Assembly (NCBI RefSeq): GCF_031143425.1
Contig: NC_090438.1
Coordinates: 777,491,138-777,555,137 of the forward strand
Direction of reading: 5' to 3'
Origin: Pleurodeles waltl
Taxonomy: Eukaryota; Chordata; Amphibia; Caudata; Salamandridae
Length of the DNA: 64,000 nucleotides
Below, in pieces: positions 60,830 through 64,000 of this stretch. Within the stretch, counting starts at the first letter, position 1; the number at the start of each line of letters is the position of its first letter. Under the pieces are notes generated by a model. That model ran no database searches. It was not told the origin of the DNA and saw only the letters and a list, made by a program, of their open reading frames with translations. Made by a program: the position numbers and the translations under genes.

Positions 60830-62563
60830 ATGGCTACTGATGGGAATGTGAAGGAGAAAGGAGATAGGAAGCGCAAACTCAAATTCAGTGAGCAGGAATT
60901 GGAGGTGCTCACCGAGGAGGTGGTCAGGAACCACGACAAACTATTTGGAAAACACTCACTACAGGTACCTAAAAGTGAGAAGAGAAAACTGTGGTCAGAC
61001 ATCCAGACCAAAATATGCGTAGTGGGTGTTGTGCAGCGCTCTGTTGAGGAGAGACGCAAGCGGTGAAACGACTTACGTTCACGTGCCAAAGGGAGGGTAG
61101 CAAACAGACTGAAGAAGGCAAGGAGCACCGGAGGAGGTCCACCCATCCAGACACTATCTACACCAATGGAAGACATGGTGGAGTCCACACTGCTTCCTGA
61201 AGCTGTCAGTGGTGTCACTGACATTGACACCCTAGGCACACCCAGCACCAGCAAAGGTAAGGACAGTAATGATGTGTTTCCCCATATGTGCATGTACAAA
61301 TGGACCTTAGAAAATAGCTATGGCACTATGCAGTGTGATAAGTAGTCCATGCCACATCTTATATACAACACAACAATGCATTATGGGAGTGGTAGTCCAC
61401 ACCCCTAATGTGCAACTACCCCATAAATAGCAAAATAGTATAAAACCAAACACATACATGACACAAAAGACTCTCAGTGATACTATGCCAGGGTAAATTG
61501 AATCCTATTAAACAACTGTGTGAGTACATATCCAAGAATGACATGCTACACATTGTTGTTGCAGATGTTCCGGGCCCTGAAGCAGCAGAATGTGGAAATG
61601 TGGGGGATAGCGAAAGTCAGCCACAGTCCGACTCAAACACCAGTGAGTCCTTCCTACAAGCACCAACTAGATGCAGGGCAAGAGTGCTACCCCTCCCTGA
61701 GTATAACCTGGACTGTGATGAAATGCCGGAACCCACACCACTCCCAGAGGCTAGAAGCACCGACAGACAGCAGTCCCTGTCTCAGCATCAGTCCACTCCC
61801 CTCAGGAGGCATTGCAAAGACAGTGCATAGAGGAAGGTGAGGGCCCATCACTGTTTGATGTTTCATTGAGGCTTCCATGCTGAAAGTGCAGTGCCTGCAA
61901 TGTAAACACATGAGGTCAATGCACAGGCAGTTGGTGTCAATCGATCATAACATGGGAGCAATGCACAGGCAGTCTGAGTCTCACAATGACAGCATGGGAT
62001 CAATGCACAAGCAGTTGGAGTCTCACAATGACAACATGGGATCAGTGCACAAGCAGTTGGAGTCTCTCAACGAAAACATGTGCAAGCTGCATGAGGGACA
62101 GCAAACAGCAGCAGAACATTCAAAGGAGATGACAAATGCCATTGGGTAACTCTGCACTGTGATGCAGCAGGAGCATGTCAGCCACCGTAGGCACCATCAC
62201 CAACTGATGGGCAGGTTGGATGGGTTCTGCAGATCTGTCAATCGGCTCACTACCACAACTGCTTTGGTATCACAACGTGCTGTGTGCATGCAAGTGAAGA
62301 TGACACATTGCAGTCGGGACATTGCCCAAGGATTGGTGCAAATCACCAATGTTTTGGAGACAATGCAGACAGCACGGGGTGCTACAAACATCAAACTGGG
62401 TGGTGGGGATAGTGAGGAGCTCTCTAGCCTCAGCAGTCTCACAGCCTCTGTGATGGATCCTAGGTGTCGCAGTACCAGACACAGTACTGTCTTTGAACCC
62501 ACAACAAGAGGTGCCACCGAGACCACTGAGCACTCAAGTGGAGTGCGTGGACATAGGAAGTAA
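60830..62563 (+). pseudogene. Harbinger-2 Myb/SANT-like protein, one TGA at conserved Trp plus tail damage
   Basis: Exon 1 (60830-61256) encodes KFSEQELEVLTEEVV, FGKHS, KRKLWSDIQTKI and QRSVEERRKR, then TGA (61064-61066) where family members have Trp. It stays open through TGGGPP to a GTAAGG donor at 61257. Exon 2 starts after TTGCAG (61564) in matching phase with DVPGPEAAEC and runs to TAG near 61828. A frameshift follows, then a repeat-rich coiled-coil region (61877-62149), a stop, and a last segment (62159-62563) ending in a basic tail. In intact elements this protein binds subterminal DNA and assists the transposase. Confidence 0.8.
61910..62077 (+). repeat. Four 42-bp tandem repeats coding a two-heptad unit
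   Basis: Four units start ATG(A/G)G(A/G)(T/G)CAATGCACA at 61910, 61952, 61994 and 62036, each exactly 42 bp. They encode 14-residue units such as MGSMHKQLESHNDN, i.e. two heptads, and so extend a predicted coiled coil in the Myb-like protein. Confidence 0.9.
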
Positions 62564-62706
62564 TGTTGAGAGGTACAGTGGACTTGCATATCATGTAGCA
62601 ATGCAGTGATACTACGATGCTAATAGTGTGACACTGTAAATAGCACCTGTTTGTGTATAGTGCTTACCTATGTCCTCATCACACATATATTACCTAAGGT
62701 CAAGGC

Positions 62707-62712
62707 AATAAA
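62707..62712 (+). terminator. AATAAA poly(A) signal of Harbinger-2 Myb-like gene
   Basis: AATAAA about 145 bp after the Myb-like stop codon, on the same strand. Confidence 0.55.
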
Positions 62713-62739
62713 GATCCTGTGTGCTGCATTATACCTCCT

Positions 62740-63571
62740 TTCGCTTGACGTTACAGGGTTCAGATAGGGTGCAAGTTTGAAGGAGCGCACTGCATGTGCA
62801 CTGTCTCCTAGAATGACAGGAGAGTAAAATGAGTATTTGTTATTCATGACATCACATATACATCAAGGCTACATTTACATTACCAAGTAGGTATCCATCG
62901 CCAAACTCCCCAGCAAGTAGTCTTGTGATTATTCCACTGTGCCTGAAGATTTAGGAGTCATGTGTGCTACCTGGGTATCTGGCCACAAGATCAGTAATAA
63001 CGTTGGAGGCTTTGCTTGTGACTTGTATGTTCATGGAATGTGTACTCTTTCTGTTCCAATAAACATACTCTGTGGCCGATGGTGGACACATAGCTACATG
63101 TGTCCCATCGATGCAGCCAATGACATGTGGGAATTGGGCAATCTGGTAGAAGTTGTATTTGGTTTGTAGCAATTCCTGTGGGGTGTTGGGGAATCTTATG
63201 TGCTGATAGATTTGGGTAACCATGGCATTGAGGAATGCATTGAAGAAGCATGAAAGAGTACTCTGTGAGACACCTCCAGCTGCTGCAAGACCCCTTGATA
63301 GGTCTCTGAGGCTAATAGGTGCAGGGAGCATAATACCTGCACATGCGGAGGTATGCTATTGGTCCTGTGTTTGTTTTGCTGCAGTATGGGTTGTAGAAGA
63401 TATCAGGTCAAGTATCATGGCTGAGTTTAACCTGTACATATCATATAGCTCCTCCTCTATCTGGTCAAAAAGGGTAATGCGCACTCTAAAAATGCGCTCC
63501 TGTCTCCTCCTACCTTTCCTCAAACCTGCCAGGATCCTCATCCTCCTCGCCATGACATACAGTGGAGCCAT
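62740..63571 (-). pseudogene. Harbinger-2 HARBI1-like transposase, C-terminus missing
   Basis: An N-terminal segment (63571-63356) is basic and followed by a frame break. The main segment (63331-62951) has GLAAAGGVSQ, IGCIDGTHVAM, YVYWNRKSTHSMNIQ and VARYPGSTHDS, the DDE_Tnp_4 core. A TAA follows and the reading continues to a likely GT-AG intron (about 62885-62809). It resumes with GDSAHAV and NPVTSSERRYNAAHR, then degenerates near 62740. The segment that should carry the catalytic Glu (VERTFG-like) is absent, consistent with a deletion. The enzyme is not functional. Confidence 0.82.
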
Positions 63572-63955
63572 TGTGGAAAAGAGGCTGAGTCATTCTGGGC
63601 CTCTTTATATAGGTTGCACCTGTTTACCACCTGATTTCAATTTGTGGTAAATTGCACGGGCAAAAAGCCATTCTGCAAATATTCGCAATTTGCGATTTGT
63701 TGATGCATTGCATTGCGAAATGAAATTAGCGATTCGCATTCTGCGATTCACAAATTCTTGTCACTATTTGTGAATCACAGAATGCGACCCACAAATTCAC
63801 ATTGCAGTTAGAAGGAATCGCTATTTTTCCGATTCCTTAAATATTACTTGCGAATGCCTTTCATACATCGTGAAAGGTAATTTTGCATTCGCAAATGGTG
63901 AAATTTACCGATTCGCACCATTTACGAATGCAAAATCCTTTGATACATCTGGCCC

Positions 63956-64000
63956 TAAACCTGTGTTGCCTATCCTTGAAATATACAAATGCAAGTTCGT
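63956..64000 (+). pseudogene. LINE continuation after Harbinger-2
   Basis: Directly after the Harbinger-2 right end, an open reading with PVLPILEIYKCK continues the LINE that stopped at 60555. It runs off the window. Confidence 0.45.

Larger units (their letters stand above)
60559..63955. mobile_element. PIF/Harbinger DNA transposon 2, 3.4 kb, with Myb-like gene and truncated transposase
   Basis: The left end GGGCCAGAAATATCAAGC and the inverse right end GATACATCTGGCCC give short terminal repeats. The flanking trinucleotides are TAG (60556-60558) and TAA (63956-63958), an imperfect 3-bp duplication. It encodes a Myb/SANT-like gene on + (60830-62563) and a HARBI1-like transposase on - (63571-62740), convergent. 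Subterminal regions are rich in GCGAATC/GATTCGC words. It belongs to a family distinct from Harbinger-1 by termini and sequence. Confidence 0.88.

Noticed and set aside
61910..62077. Regular 42-bp repeats as a possible CRISPR-like array
   Set aside because: The units are contiguous with no spacers and are in frame within a coiled-coil-coding exon of a transposon gene.
49173..64000. Possible neighbouring host gene such as NHLRC1
   Set aside because: NHLRC1 would appear as a single long ORF of about 395 codons with RING and NHL repeats. The only long ORFs here belong to the Penelope-like element.

Overview
The window looks like intronic and flanking DNA from a large-genome vertebrate, most likely a salamander and probably a newt. 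This is inference: one conserved vertebrate gene is spread over introns of 10-16 kb, and the rest is packed with PIF/Harbinger, DIRS, Penelope-like, L1, another non-LTR and hAT-type elements, a mix known from salamander genomes. No bacterial-style operons, tRNA, rRNA or CRISPR array were seen.

The host gene is the 3' half of thiopurine S-methyltransferase (TPMT) on the + strand. Four coding exons with correct splice sites and compatible phases were read directly: 11804-11875, 28211-28296, 38784-38828 and 49048-49172 (stop). They match human TPMT exons 7-10 (from about codon 141 to the C-terminus). Exons 1-6 were not found; they are probably upstream of the window.

Layout. 1-3285: 5' part of an antisense L1. 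3286-11803: intron 6, with a TTA-flanked MITE (5420-6017), a LINE 3' remnant and unassigned AT-rich DNA. 11876-28210: intron 7, with a 7.9-kb Harbinger element (12406-20338) that carries one transposase open reading frame intact across a 100-bp intron and two different Myb-like genes, both broken. The same intron has a hAT MITE with an 8-bp target duplication and two long polypyrimidine/polypurine tracts. 28297-38783: intron 8, over half of it an antisense DIRS retrotransposon (32484-38501) without recognisable reverse transcriptase and itself invaded by other repeats. 38829-49047: intron 9, with an antisense LINE (39590-43700) and a 191-bp palindromic MITE.

Downstream of TPMT: a decayed L1 end (49540-50440), a Penelope-like element (50889-55760), a perfect 53-bp-arm palindrome (55823-55942), a second DIRS element on the + strand (56154-58790), and a LINE (59040 to the window end) interrupted by a second Harbinger element (60559-63955).

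The most interesting unit is the Penelope-like element. It has a 304-codon ORF1, a reverse transcriptase/GIY-YIG ORF2 broken by one premature stop, and two near-identical 584-bp terminal repeats in inverted orientation. Each repeat carries a hammerhead-ribozyme-like fold with a degenerate core.
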